Positions 9,583 to 19,956 are shown, numbered from the stretch's first letter. The stretch: 64,000 nucleotides of DNA from Candidatus Poribacteria bacterium (GCA_012270795.1 JAAXHO010000213.1:18778-82777); one strand, 5' to 3'. Notes: generated by a model not told the origin, from the sequence alone. Numbers and translations: made by a program.

Positions 9583-11493
9583 TCATTGCGTTTCTGTGAT
9601 TTCGAAAATGCGATACTTTTGTCTCATACCATTTCCGACATCTACCTCGCCTTCCATGATAAGCGGGTAACGGTACTCAGTTTCATTGACAGAAAAAATA
9701 TAAGGAATTGCTCCAGCCGCGCGAGCTTCATTTGCTCTTAAAAAGAGATTTTGTCTCATGTTTCCATCGTTTAGATTTATTCTATACGTTGATCTGTCAG
9801 CATGGTACATCAGGTCAAAATGTGCGCCGCTGCGTTGATCGTCCGTGAAAAAACAAGCATTTTCTGGCAATTCACGTTGGATGCGTTTTCCGCTTTCCAC
9901 ATAGAGTGGTGTTTGTTCATTACGTTGTATAACCTTGTATGTTGCTTCAACATAACTCACTGTGTAAAATATTGTAATTACGAGTGCTACATAACGAACA
10001 CCGAACCATACCCATTTTTGCCAATCTGTTTTACGTATCAACAGATAGATTCCCCATAATACTCCAAATAATATTCCGAATACAATCAGTTGTTCAACAA
10101 TAATAAAATGTCTATGAATAAATGGTGCAATACTCTGTATTCTTTCAGATTTAATAAACCCAATACCGTTACCACTTACCGTTTGCCAAGTCCACTTCTC
10201 TTTGTGAACAAACTTTCCCACAAAAGCAATACAAACAATGGACAGCATTGACGCACTCCAAATAGCAGTGTAAATCCTATCCCTATTTTGCCATGCTTGA
10301 CTAATGACCGCTGCGAAACATATTAGCAACGCTGGTACAGATATCATCGTCGCTGATGGTGTTTTTGTCTGTGCAAGCGTATGAGGAACAATCACTCCTA
10401 TACCCCATGCCAATACAAACAATTCGGGGAACCGCCAATTTCTTATCAAGATGACAAGCAAGCACAAAACAACTGCAAAAAGTGCTGCATAGAAGAATGG
10501 ATAGAACAGCGGCATATATTCAAATAACGGACGGTCCCACGATGCCCCCCATCCTTCAATATTTGTATTAAGATGCTCAAGAACTTTCCTATGTTCCCAT
10601 AAAAACTCCTTCGGGTGTCTTATCAAGCAATAGACTGTCCAAGGTGCAACCGTTGCGATACCAGTAAGTAATATTATACCAATATCCTTGAGTCGAATTT
10701 GTATGTTTTCTTCAATTAACTCTTGGGTTTCTACGTTTTCAAGACTTCCCTTTGTAGAGTTTCTGCGAAATATATGCTGTTTTAACCATTCAACATAAGT
10801 AGGGATTCTGGGGTATATATGTCGTTTGAACCACACGACAAACCAGACAGAAAACGCAACGCCAAAGGTAATGAGTGCCAGATAACTTTTTGAGAGATAA
10901 GCAATCCCCATTGCTATCCCTGATAGGATATAATTCCTGCTCTTCCCACTCCGAATTCCACGAAGCAAGAACCAACATGAAACTTGCACCCAAAGTAACA
11001 ATGCAATGTCAATGTGATCCGAATACCGATAACCGTGAACTGAAGCAAAGAGAAACGGGTTGAATGCCTGAAGAAACGCTGCAATTAGTCCTGCACGTTT
11101 ATCATAAAGATCAGAAGCTATTCTATACGTTAACCAAGCACACAGAACCAAACTGAGTGCTGAAGGTAATCGCAAGGCAAATGTGTTGATACCGAATATA
11201 AAGTGTGATAAACATATCTGCCACATACCTACTGGTGGTTTATGTAGCCATATATGGTTCTCTCCCCATTTTGTGTAATCGTATTTGAGCCAAGGTTGAT
11301 CGTATAATGTGAACTTTAGTGGATGTTTCGTCAAATTACGAGCGACAATTGCATGGTAACTCTCATCCCAATAGTGTGTTTTGCTGTGCCCAAGGTTTCG
11401 CAGTACCAATGCAAATGATGAAATTAGGATACAAAATAGGATGATTCTTATATGTTGATTATTACTATTTATGTCTGAGTTTACATTCATCAT
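9583..11493 (-). CDS. ArnT/PMT-like (GT39/GT83-type) integral-membrane glycosyltransferase
   Basis: 636 aa, many TM segments; HYWDESYHAIVARNLTKHPLKFTLYDQPWL and HKPPVGMWQICLSHFIFG. Confidence 0.8.
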   Translation of the reverse strand: MMNVNSDINSNNQHIRIILFCILISSFALVLRNLGHSKTHYWDESYHAIVARNLTKHPLKFTLYDQPWLKYDYTKWGENHIWLHKPPVGMWQICLSHFIFGINTFALRLPSALSLVLCAWLTYRIASDLYDKRAGLIAAFLQAFNPFLFASVHGYRYSDHIDIALLLWVQVSCWFLLRGIRSGKSRNYILSGIAMGIAYLSKSYLALITFGVAFSVWFVVWFKRHIYPRIPTYVEWLKQHIFRRNSTKGSLENVETQELIEENIQIRLKDIGIILLTGIATVAPWTVYCLIRHPKEFLWEHRKVLEHLNTNIEGWGASWDRPLFEYMPLFYPFFYAALFAVVLCLLVILIRNWRFPELFVLAWGIGVIVPHTLAQTKTPSATMISVPALLICFAAVISQAWQNRDRIYTAIWSASMLSIVCIAFVGKFVHKEKWTWQTVSGNGIGFIKSERIQSIAPFIHRHFIIVEQLIVFGILFGVLWGIYLLIRKTDWQKWVWFGVRYVALVITIFYTVSYVEATYKVIQRNEQTPLYVESGKRIQRELPENACFFTDDQRSGAHFDLMYHADRSTYRINLNDGNMRQNLFLRANEARAAGAIPYIFSVNETEYRYPLIMEGEVDVGNGMRQKYRIFEITETQ

Positions 11494-11638
11494 CAGTTTT
11501 GCAATTTACCAATCTCAAATATCTGTGTCACCTTTGAAATATTATCGTCAGTCTTCTTTGAAGAAATTAATGTGTATTTGAATATTATACAATAATAGTT
11601 TTCATACTCACAAGATGTTAATTTTTCGCACCGATGTC

Positions 11639-12259
11639 TTAGAATAAAAACACTATCAGAATTCCTCCAATGGCCATTAACGTTCCCATTACCACATAGA
11701 AAATACAAGTGATAAGTTTTATGGGTGCGGATGACACGTTAAAATGCCTATTCATTTCAGCGACTATTTCTGTTAGCAGCGAACGGTGCTCGCGTTGTTT
11801 GATCTTAATCATTCCTGCTCCCAACCATGTCTGAATAGAAACTTGTAAGTCGGCATCAATAGTTGTCAATTTCATGGTAGATAGGGTTTCTTCATAAGGC
11901 AGCTGTAGTTTTTCGAGTGCTGCGAGGAGTGTTTCTCGGAACGATGTATCAGTAACCCCAAAAGCAGCGTAATCTTGCAATGCGAAACACATCATTACAA
12001 GAAGCACTGTAAATATGGCAGGATTTAGCCATTCCATCAAATCCATTTCCATGAGATCCATGTCAGATAATGAAAAATAGATAGGCAGTAAAATGATTGG
12101 TATATACGTTACAAACATGAGCCCAAGCAGCCATCTATTTGATAGCAAGAACGGTTTTTTGGTCAGAATGCCTCGGAACCCGATTACCAAGAAAAAGACT
12201 GCCAAAAGTCCAAACAAAATTGCGAACACAATTGAAAAAATGTAGAAATCAACGTCCAT
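11639..12259 (-). CDS. Membrane protein of unknown function
   Basis: 206 aa, several hydrophobic segments. Confidence 0.6.
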   Translation of the reverse strand: MDVDFYIFSIVFAILFGLLAVFFLVIGFRGILTKKPFLLSNRWLLGLMFVTYIPIILLPIYFSLSDMDLMEMDLMEWLNPAIFTVLLVMMCFALQDYAAFGVTDTSFRETLLAALEKLQLPYEETLSTMKLTTIDADLQVSIQTWLGAGMIKIKQREHRSLLTEIVAEMNRHFNVSSAPIKLITCIFYVVMGTLMAIGGILIVFLF

Positions 12260-12302
12260 CTATTTTCTCCTATGCCTTACGTGAGAAAGTCATCAGTATC
12301 AC

Positions 12303-13304
12303 TTAAACCCATCCATCCTCAATCATCAATGTTAATGGAGATTCCATCTCCTCCATTGGTAATCTCACGCGTTGCCTTTTCCGGGATGATTCATATATTG
12401 CCATGAGCAGTTCAAGCGTAGCATATCCTTGATAGCCACTTGAACGGTGTTCTCTATCTTCCTCAACGGTTTCTATCATATCCCGCACGGGATTGCTACC
12501 AGCCGGTAATTCTGGAGACACCCATTCACCATTGGATTCTGCGTTTCGTAAACGAATTCCAGGACCACCTGGTGCGGCGAGTTCAATTTCACCACCTGTA
12601 CCATAACAGTAAATGTGATGATAGCCCGGTGCAGTATCATTTCCAGATTCTATAATTCCCCTTACGTTATCTTCAAACTTGAAATAACCGATTGCAAAAT
12701 CTTCGGAATGTAAATCATATTTTGTCGGTGTACCGATTCTTTCTATTTGTCCTATAACCCAACTGACAGGTCGATCGCTATAGACATATAGCATAAGATC
12801 GACTGTATGTGTTGCGTTGTCCTTTAGGTCTCCACCACCACATATTCCGTGAATGCGATAGATTTCTCCTATTACACCGTCTGCAATCAATTGTCGGGCA
12901 TGCTGGTAGGGAGTGCTAAAGCGTACTTGATGGTCTATTGCTAATTTTACACCGTGTTGTTTGCATGCGTCAAGCATTGCTTTTGCTTGTCCAAGGTTTT
13001 CTGCCATCGGTTTTTCAGATAAGATACCTTTTACACCGTGTTTCGCAGTTTCAATCACAATCGGCGCATGGTGTTTCGGGCGCGTACAGACTGAAACCAA
13101 ATCAATATCTTCTGTTTCAAGCATGGCAACGTAATCGGTGAATTTTTTCTCTACGTTATGCCTTTCACCGAAGGAGTTTAGTCGTTCTTCGTCAAGGTCA
13201 GCAATTGCTGTAATAGTGGTTCTCGGTTCGTTCACATACCATCCCGCATGCATGTGTGAAATACCACCACATCCGATAATTGCAACGTTGTAGGTTTTGT
13301 CCAT
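12303..13304 (-). CDS. Gfo/Idh/MocA family oxidoreductase
   Basis: 333 aa; VAIIGCGGISHMHAGWY, SEKPMAENLGQAKAML. Confidence 0.9.
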   Translation of the reverse strand: MDKTYNVAIIGCGGISHMHAGWYVNEPRTTITAIADLDEERLNSFGERHNVEKKFTDYVAMLETEDIDLVSVCTRPKHHAPIVIETAKHGVKGILSEKPMAENLGQAKAMLDACKQHGVKLAIDHQVRFSTPYQHARQLIADGVIGEIYRIHGICGGGDLKDNATHTVDLMLYVYSDRPVSWVIGQIERIGTPTKYDLHSEDFAIGYFKFEDNVRGIIESGNDTAPGYHHIYCYGTGGEIELAAPGGPGIRLRNAESNGEWVSPELPAGSNPVRDMIETVEEDREHRSSGYQGYATLELLMAIYESSRKRQRVRLPMEEMESPLTLMIEDGWV

Positions 13305-13416
13305 TGTATGTTCCTTTCTCTTATTTACTTGATGAGTTCAAGCAAGTTGTCCTACACTAACCATCCGTGCGCGTTAGGATATGCCTCTAATTTGGAATAC
13401 ATCTGTAAAACTCACC

Positions 13417-13503
13417 GTCGTAATATCAACGATATCTGGGGCACATCGTCAAGGGTTGCTTTTGTGATGGTGTAGTCCGTTGGTTTACCTAATTTTACCC
13501 GTT
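13417..13503 (-). pseudogene. Possible GNAT acetyltransferase N-terminal remnant
   Basis: Reverse complement reads VKLGKPTDYTITKATLDDVPQISLILRR*, resembling a GNAT N-terminus; no downstream domain. Confidence 0.3.
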
Positions 13504-13512
13504 CAAATCAAC

Positions 13513-14349
13513 CTACGTAATTGCTGACTTATATAAAGATAGCAGTGTAGTATGGTATTTGGCAGGGACCTTAACACGTTCGGCCTCCCAATCACATATT
13601 GCAGCACTACTGCTACTTTTCATCCCCAACTTGACCGCTACCTCTATTTGAGTGAGTCCGGCCTTTAACCGTAAATCCTTCATCTGTTTTCCGGTGTACG
13701 AAAATTCGGTTGCCAGTGCCGTGACAGGCTCAGGTACCGAGCCATCCATCTCTTCATTGGATTTATTTGTTAAATTAAGTGTAGATCCATGTCCTTGCAT
13801 GTGAACTAATTTTTTTACGTGTTTGCCGAGATGTTCTTCTATTTGCATTAAACGCATCAAAGAACATTGGAAATTTTCGGTTGAAGTCCTTGCATAATTT
13901 CTCAATTCCCTGAAACACTCTTGAAACTTCTCATTAACTATGCACTCAACGTCAATCTCATACCGCTCCTTGATATTTGCTTGGATTTTTTCAATATGTC
14001 GCATCTGATTGTTTTCAGGTTTTCCCCTTGTATCTTTAACTATCGGACTCCAAAACATAAAATGCTGATCGTATCCATCCAAATGTTTTCGGACGTATTC
14101 AATATCTTTAGAGAACTTGTCTGTAAGTTTCTGAATATTATCAGTTTGGTTGTTTTTGAAATTGACGTATTGGAGTCCTCCTATGTGAACAGTTACTTCA
14201 CAAATGTAAACTTCAGATTTTTTTGTGTTTAATCCAACAACGTCAATTTCGCCTTGTTTTTCACCCGTGTATACATTTGTTTCAACAAAATTGCACTGCC
14301 GGATATATCGCAAATATGAGGATACAATTTGTTCACCTACATTTAACAT
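13513..14349 (-). CDS. Protein with putative PD-(D/E)XK-like N-terminal domain and C-terminal XRE-type HTH
   Basis: From MLNVGEQIVSSYLRYI...GEKQGEIDVVGLNTKKSEVYICEVTVH; C-terminus QMKDLRLKAGLTQIEVAVKLGMKSSSSAAICDWEAER; AGGAGAT before ATG at 14349. Confidence 0.6.
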   Translation of the reverse strand: MLNVGEQIVSSYLRYIRQCNFVETNVYTGEKQGEIDVVGLNTKKSEVYICEVTVHIGGLQYVNFKNNQTDNIQKLTDKFSKDIEYVRKHLDGYDQHFMFWSPIVKDTRGKPENNQMRHIEKIQANIKERYEIDVECIVNEKFQECFRELRNYARTSTENFQCSLMRLMQIEEHLGKHVKKLVHMQGHGSTLNLTNKSNEEMDGSVPEPVTALATEFSYTGKQMKDLRLKAGLTQIEVAVKLGMKSSSSAAICDWEAERVKVPAKYHTTLLSLYKSAIT

Positions 14350-14409
14350 TATAATCTCCTTGAGTGGGTGTAAAGTTTTTGCACAGAGGTACAAACTTTT
14401 GTTCTCTTT

Positions 14410-14566
14410 AGTCCCGTAAGGGACGATATGTTTATAGAAAACGTTATCACCCCTTTTTTGAGTCCCGTAGGAACGGCATAGAAGGATAAACATATCGTCC
14501 CTACGGGACTAAAGATAGGGTATTCAACGTTTTTCTATAAACATATCGTCCCTACGGGACTGAAGA
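14410..14566. repeat. REP-like palindromes AGTCCCGTAGGGAC with ATATGTTTATAG tails
   Basis: Three palindromic copies read directly. Confidence 0.85.
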
Positions 14567-14804
14567 ACATTACTGATGTACATTGTAGATATATGATAAT
14601 GATTTACAAAGCATTTTCTTTTGCGAAATAAAGTTCTACAGATAGTTATTTAGCACAACTCTTGTAACTGACATTAAACGAATGTTTGGTCAAAGGTAGC
14701 AACTTGAGTTATAATACTTCATATCTTATGCAAATTCAAGGGTTTTTGACAACTGACATACTCCCCCGCTAAGCATGGGGATATGACAGAAGGGTGTTAA
14801 ATGT

Positions 14805-16049
14805 CTATGGAATTGGCCATCCGGGTGTAGGTTCGGAGCGGAGTGCTTCAATTTCATAGAGTTCATCCACGGTAATTTCACGACCAAGTTTTGCCGATAA
14901 GAGTGCGCCACTCATAATTTCAGTAACTTTCTTACCAATGTCGCCATTACTGACAGGTTGTGCATCGCTATTGCATGCATTGAGAAAATCACGGAACTTA
15001 TCGGGGAAGTGCTTATCTGGTAGCTCTAACGGTGTTTCGACGAGATTCCCTTGATAACGTCTCCGATTACCCTTGTCATCGGTTTCCCATTCCCCTTTCT
15101 CAAGGAAAAGTTTATCACCACTGAACGATCCTTTTGAACCGAAGATAAAGATGCCTTGTGGTTGTCCTGCCATATTGCATGACCAGCCGTGTTCGTAAGT
15201 AAATGACATGCCGTTTGTAAATCGGACAAACACAGAAGCGAATTCTTCAACATCGTTAATTTCTTCACCTGTATATTCTGGAGGCATACCGCGATAGGCG
15301 ATGCCGCTGATTGTTGCTGGTTGGGGCGAACCGAGTAGGTAGATGGAACGGTTGATGTCGTAGACCCCTGTGTCGTAAATCGTACCGCCGCCACTGTAAA
15401 CAGAGTTTAGGAACCATCTACCGAAACCGAACATATCCACATTCGGTCTGCCGCGCAGACGGTAACTTGTGAGTCTACCGTAGTGCACATCTCCGATTTT
15501 CCCTGAAGTGACATATTCTCTGATAGCATAACTCCTCGGGTTGAGGCATGTGCCGCCGCTTTGGTATGCGAGTTTCACTCCAGCTTTATCACACGCATCG
15601 CGCATGTTCCTTGCCTCAGTTGCTGTGCGTGCCATAGGTTTTTCACAGAAGACATGCTTGCCAGCTGCTGCAGCTGCGACAGTCGGTGCTTCATGAACGA
15701 AAGGTGGGGTAGCAAGACTTACTGCGTCTAACTCACATTCCTTCAGCATCTCGTTGTAATCGTTGTATATTTTCACACCATTTTCTTTATATTCTGCCCA
15801 TCGCGCGGCGTTCTCATTCAGTTGTTCGCATGCTTCAGCAGAATCTGCTTTTTGCGCATTTGCAGTTGCATCGGTTGCACGTGTTTCTGCACCAGCGAGT
15901 ACTTGTGCTGCTCTGCGTTTCGCGTTTTCGTCTACGGTATCACATACTGCGACTATTTCAGCGTGTTGTGGGTGTGCAAGGTAGCCGTTGATATGTGAAC
16001 CGGAGATCATACCACAACCGATTAGTCCGATTTTTATCCGTTTAGCCAT
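14805..16049 (-). CDS. Gfo/Idh/MocA family oxidoreductase
   Basis: Start at MAKRIKIGLIGCGMISGSHINGYLAHPQ; CEKPMARTATEARNM. Confidence 0.9.
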   Translation of the reverse strand: MAKRIKIGLIGCGMISGSHINGYLAHPQHAEIVAVCDTVDENAKRRAAQVLAGAETRATDATANAQKADSAEACEQLNENAARWAEYKENGVKIYNDYNEMLKECELDAVSLATPPFVHEAPTVAAAAAGKHVFCEKPMARTATEARNMRDACDKAGVKLAYQSGGTCLNPRSYAIREYVTSGKIGDVHYGRLTSYRLRGRPNVDMFGFGRWFLNSVYSGGGTIYDTGVYDINRSIYLLGSPQPATISGIAYRGMPPEYTGEEINDVEEFASVFVRFTNGMSFTYEHGWSCNMAGQPQGIFIFGSKGSFSGDKLFLEKGEWETDDKGNRRRYQGNLVETPLELPDKHFPDKFRDFLNACNSDAQPVSNGDIGKKVTEIMSGALLSAKLGREITVDELYEIEALRSEPTPGWPIP

Positions 16050-16263
16050 TATAATGCTCCTTAACGGGGTATTAGTTCTAAGAATTGATTCAATAATTAG
16101 TCTGTTGTATTTGCTACTCAAAATTATAGGTGTTTACAGATTTTTGTCAAGTGATTAGTCAAAAGTAACCAAAACTTTACACACCCTGAGTAAGAAATTA
16201 TATTGTATTATCATTCAAAATCAGATAAAATAATATAAAACAGTATTTATGGAGGAATAATAC

Positions 16264-17283
16264 GTGGCAAACACACAAGCAAAACCGACAGTGATTCCAG
16301 CATCAGAAACAGCAGAACAGATGACTAACGCAGCAGCGAATTTGTTGAACGTTCTGACTCCTGAATTGCGAGAAAAAGCATGCCAACCATTTGATGGTAA
16401 CGAAAGGTTTCGATGGCACTACATTCCTATTGAGATGTGGGAACGTCAGGGCGTTTCATTGATAGAATTAAATACGAAACAACAAGAAGCAGCGTTTTCC
16501 CTGATGCAAAGTGGGTTGAGTTCCGATGGATATGAGAAAGCACGTGCCATAATCAACTTAGAGAAGATACTCGGTGCAATTGAGAAAAAAACGGGTGATA
16601 CGAAACTTGAACGCAATCCAGAATTTTACTATTTTACTATTTTTGGTGATCCGACTGGAAACGGTGCCTGGGGGTGGCGTGCTGAAGGACATCATGTTTC
16701 ACTTAACTTTACGGTTGTCAATCGTGAATTGATTTCACCGACACCGTTTTTCTTCGGTTCAAATCCAGCAGAAGTGCTTGAGGGGAAGGAAAAAGGATTA
16801 CGTGTCTTATATGCTGAGGAAGAGTTGGCACGACAACTTTTGACGAGTTTCACACCTTACCAGAAAACACATGCTGTTATCAATACAGAAGCACCTGCAG
16901 ATATTCTCACACGCAACGCGCCAAAAGTTGAGTTTGATGCGGTTGAAGGATTTGCGGCAGAAAATATGCAAACCTATCAGCGCGAACTTCTTGTGCAATT
17001 ATTTCATGAATATATTGATCGGTTACCGGATGAGGTTGCCAAGATAGAACGTCAAAAACTCCAAGATGGCAGTATCAATGACATTCATTTTGCGTGGGCG
17101 GGTGGGGAAGAACGCAGAACACCTCACTACTATAGAATTCACGGTCCGTTTTTCTTTGTTGAATATGACAATACACAGAACAACGCAAACCATATCCACT
17201 CTGTTTGGCGGCACATTGAGGACGATTTTGGTTTGGATCTACTTCGGCAGCACTATCACAAAACCGACCATCATGATCATTAA
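16264..17283 (+). CDS. DUF3500 domain-containing protein
   Basis: 339 aa; RFRWHYIPIEMWERQGVSL, FGDPTGNGAWGWRAEGHHVSLNFTVV. Confidence 0.8.
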   Translation: MANTQAKPTVIPASETAEQMTNAAANLLNVLTPELREKACQPFDGNERFRWHYIPIEMWERQGVSLIELNTKQQEAAFSLMQSGLSSDGYEKARAIINLEKILGAIEKKTGDTKLERNPEFYYFTIFGDPTGNGAWGWRAEGHHVSLNFTVVNRELISPTPFFFGSNPAEVLEGKEKGLRVLYAEEELARQLLTSFTPYQKTHAVINTEAPADILTRNAPKVEFDAVEGFAAENMQTYQRELLVQLFHEYIDRLPDEVAKIERQKLQDGSINDIHFAWAGGEERRTPHYYRIHGPFFFVEYDNTQNNANHIHSVWRHIEDDFGLDLLRQHYHKTDHHDH

Positions 17284-17382
17284 CTGGCTAAATTTAATAG
17301 GACTTATGCAAATTTGAAGATTTTTTCAATAATTTTGTCTAAAATAATGTAATTTTTAGCAGGTTTGCAGGTATCCAGATTT

Positions 17383-17467
17383 CGTAGGTCGGGTAGAGCT
17401 TGCGAAACCCGACATGCAAAACTAGATGCGATTGTGTCGGGTTTCACTGCGTTCTACCCGACCTACG
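17383..17467. repeat. Inverted repeat CGTAGGTCGGGTAGAGCTTGCGAAACCCGACA ... TGTCGGGTTTCACTGCGTTCTACCCGACCTACG
   Basis: Read directly; related copies at 55052..55180 and inside the 59027 element. Confidence 0.85.
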
Positions 17468-17504
17468 ATTTAATTTTTAACATCAAAATATTTATGCACA
17501 CCCC

Positions 17505-17798
17505 TCAATTACTTACAGTATCTTCATTTAGAAGTGCTTCAACTGTTTTTATTTCATGTGTAATATCGTTTTCATCACATTCAGCTATAGGGATTCCATG
17601 TTTGTTCAACAGTCTTATAAAATCCCATAAATGTAGGTCAGATAACAGTGCAGCTTGTCCCAATGATAAAATATTCTGCTTAAATAGGGATACAGAAAGC
17701 AAGTGTTTCATCTCTTCAGTGAGTTTTTCAGAATTATAACCCAATACTGAGAGTGGAATTGAGAGTTCACTTGGAACATCTACTTTTATAGAAAACAT
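17505..17798 (-). CDS. UPF0175-like small protein
   Basis: 97 aa; KLTEEMKHLLSVSLFKQNILSLGQAALLSDLHLWDFIRLLNKHGIPI. Confidence 0.6.
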   Translation of the reverse strand: MFSIKVDVPSELSIPLSVLGYNSEKLTEEMKHLLSVSLFKQNILSLGQAALLSDLHLWDFIRLLNKHGIPIAECDENDITHEIKTVEALLNEDTVSN

Positions 17799-17940
17799 AA
17801 TAATTGTCTTGATAGCGGTTAACCGATACCGCTATCAAGATCCTGTAGTCCTTTTGGAGGCTTTTTAATTTCAGATCAGGATTTACGCAGTTCCCTTAAA
17901 GTCACGTGATAAGAAGAATTTAGGAAGTTTATGTTATCAA

Positions 17941-17971
17941 AATAACGACATTTTGTCAAAATGTCGTTATT
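17941..17971. repeat. 31-bp perfect hairpin AATAACGACATTTTG-T-CAAAATGTCGTTATT
   Basis: 15-bp arms with 1-nt centre, read directly. Confidence 0.9.
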
Positions 17972-18050
17972 TCTGATCACTTTGTGTAAATCAAATCCTG
18001 AATAAATAAAAAAGTATGAATTCACTCCGTGAATCCTTGTATTTTTAAGG

Positions 18051-18585
18051 TCATATCCCATCATGTGGTTCTTCATCAGGATCCTGATAAAAGAAATCTC
18101 TGTATATTTCTTCTTCCCAAATATCGTATACTTTTGGATTATCTTTAATCCATATCTTTACCTTTGACTTCGCGACCATCCAATAGAAGTCCCCTATATA
18201 TATATATTTCATCATGGTTGGAAAACATAACATAGGGGTGATTTGCAGTACTTACCTCGGCAGAGGAATTTCCTGCTAAAGTAATTGGAGAATAATATGA
18301 AAATGCTTCATCATTTGTTGCAAGGACTTGACCTGGATCTTCAAATGGATGTATTTCAAGTGTAAAATAACATTCATACTCTAACTCGTACTCCCCATTG
18401 TTGATAATACTAACCTGATGAAAACTATTAGCATTTTCAAGATCATGTCTGTATTCTGTCTGATTAAAAATCCGAACAGATACCCAAGGTAAATTACCAA
18501 ACTCAGGGGAAGTAAAAGGAACCCAATCAGGTATTTCATAGTGTGATATTTCTCCTACCGTTGGATTACCATTTATTAGAATCAA
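18051..18585 (-). pseudogene. Secreted protein of unknown function, frameshifted at a (TA)6 tract
   Basis: ORFs 18145..18585 and 18051..18233 join as DEIYIYIGDFYWMVAKSKVKIWIKDN if one TA unit is added at 18195..18206. Confidence 0.55.
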
Positions 18586-19116
18586 TAAAGTTAATATGGC
18601 AAAAAATCTTATTTTCGTCTTATTCGTTACAAACTGTAGTATTTTGTATAACCTCTATTTTACATTAAACCCATAACGAGTACGAGTTAATAATGGTTGA
18701 TTGTGGCTCGAAAGTTTATCGTTGATTGAAATTCACCTTTGAAGGTGAAAATATCATTATTTGTAAAGTGCTTGGGTAGAAAGTACTGCCCAAGCAGAAT
18801 AAGTAGCAAAATTATTTTTCACTGCGATTTATGTAGTAATAACTCAAGTTACTACATATAAGATTTTAAACATGTAAACACCGTTTTCAATAGAGCATAA
18901 CTCATTTTAGCAAGATTTGGTAGCGCAATCTGTAAGTTTGTGTACTCACGGGCACAATCTGAATACAAATTAGTTTCTTAATTCGGTAATTTTGAAGCAA
19001 GACCCAGCGCGGTTAAGAAAACGCACCTACAGGTATTGGGAAAAATTAGAATTACCGAAATATTTACTTACAGATTGTGCTACATAGTTGGCAACTTAGG
19101 TTAATATAGAATTCTA

Positions 19117-19956
19117 CTACCAAACAGATTTTATTCTGCCCCAAGTTGATGTTAACTTATCCTTAGGGTCAACGGATGTGACATGTGTATTTGTGAGTAC
19201 AACAAGCCCGACTTTATGCGGATGTTTGTCATGAACAATAGCATGCGGATTCCAACCGCTCCAACCTGTTTGGCCAAGGGCGTTTTTATCACCATCATTG
19301 ACACAGATGCCTAATCCGATTTCAAGGTTTTCGGTCAACGCGGTACTCTGACCGAAATTTGCAGGTGTAAATTTAAACTCATAGTAAGTTTTCTTGGCAT
19401 CATCGTCTCGAACTATAGCAAAATCGGCATTGGTGAAGCCAGGTAGACCGTGCGTTGATTCGTTATGCAGGATAAGGTCTCCATTATCCCTTAATGCGAC
19501 ATTATATAGAAAGAAAGTGGAACCAGATTCTCTAATTCCGCTTGGAACAACTGAGAGTTGAACACCATCGCCATTCCATGCACCACCTTCGGCATGTTCA
19601 TGCTCATCATCGGTAACATCAACAGCGAGATAGACTGCGTCGGCATCCCACACAATCATGAAACATGTTGTATGGTCTTCGGGTCCGTCCCAGGTGCCTC
19701 CTAAATCTTCTCAAACTTTAACGACACCGTCTCTGCCTTCAAATTCCACACCACAAAAAGTAGTTCCATCGGTACCGGTTACAGAATCTAAGACACCTTC
19801 CCAATCGTCAAGATTTCCATCTATTTCAATTTCAACACCTGTTGGTGCCTCGTAGACATCATGTGTTGGGCTGCGCCACTGGGCATCAACATTATTGATT
19901 GTTAACAAAGAGAGAGTCGCAAAGAGTGCAATTATGATCACAACAAATTTTTTCAT
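19117..19956 (-). pseudogene. CBM9/DOMON-like secreted protein interrupted by in-frame TGA (19711-19713)
   Basis: Same frame on both sides of TGA; VKV*EDLGGTWDGPEDHTTCFMIVW aligns to paralogue YVFREWDDGKWSGPDDHKTCFAIVW; C-terminus DKLTSTWGRIKSVW. Confidence 0.75.
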
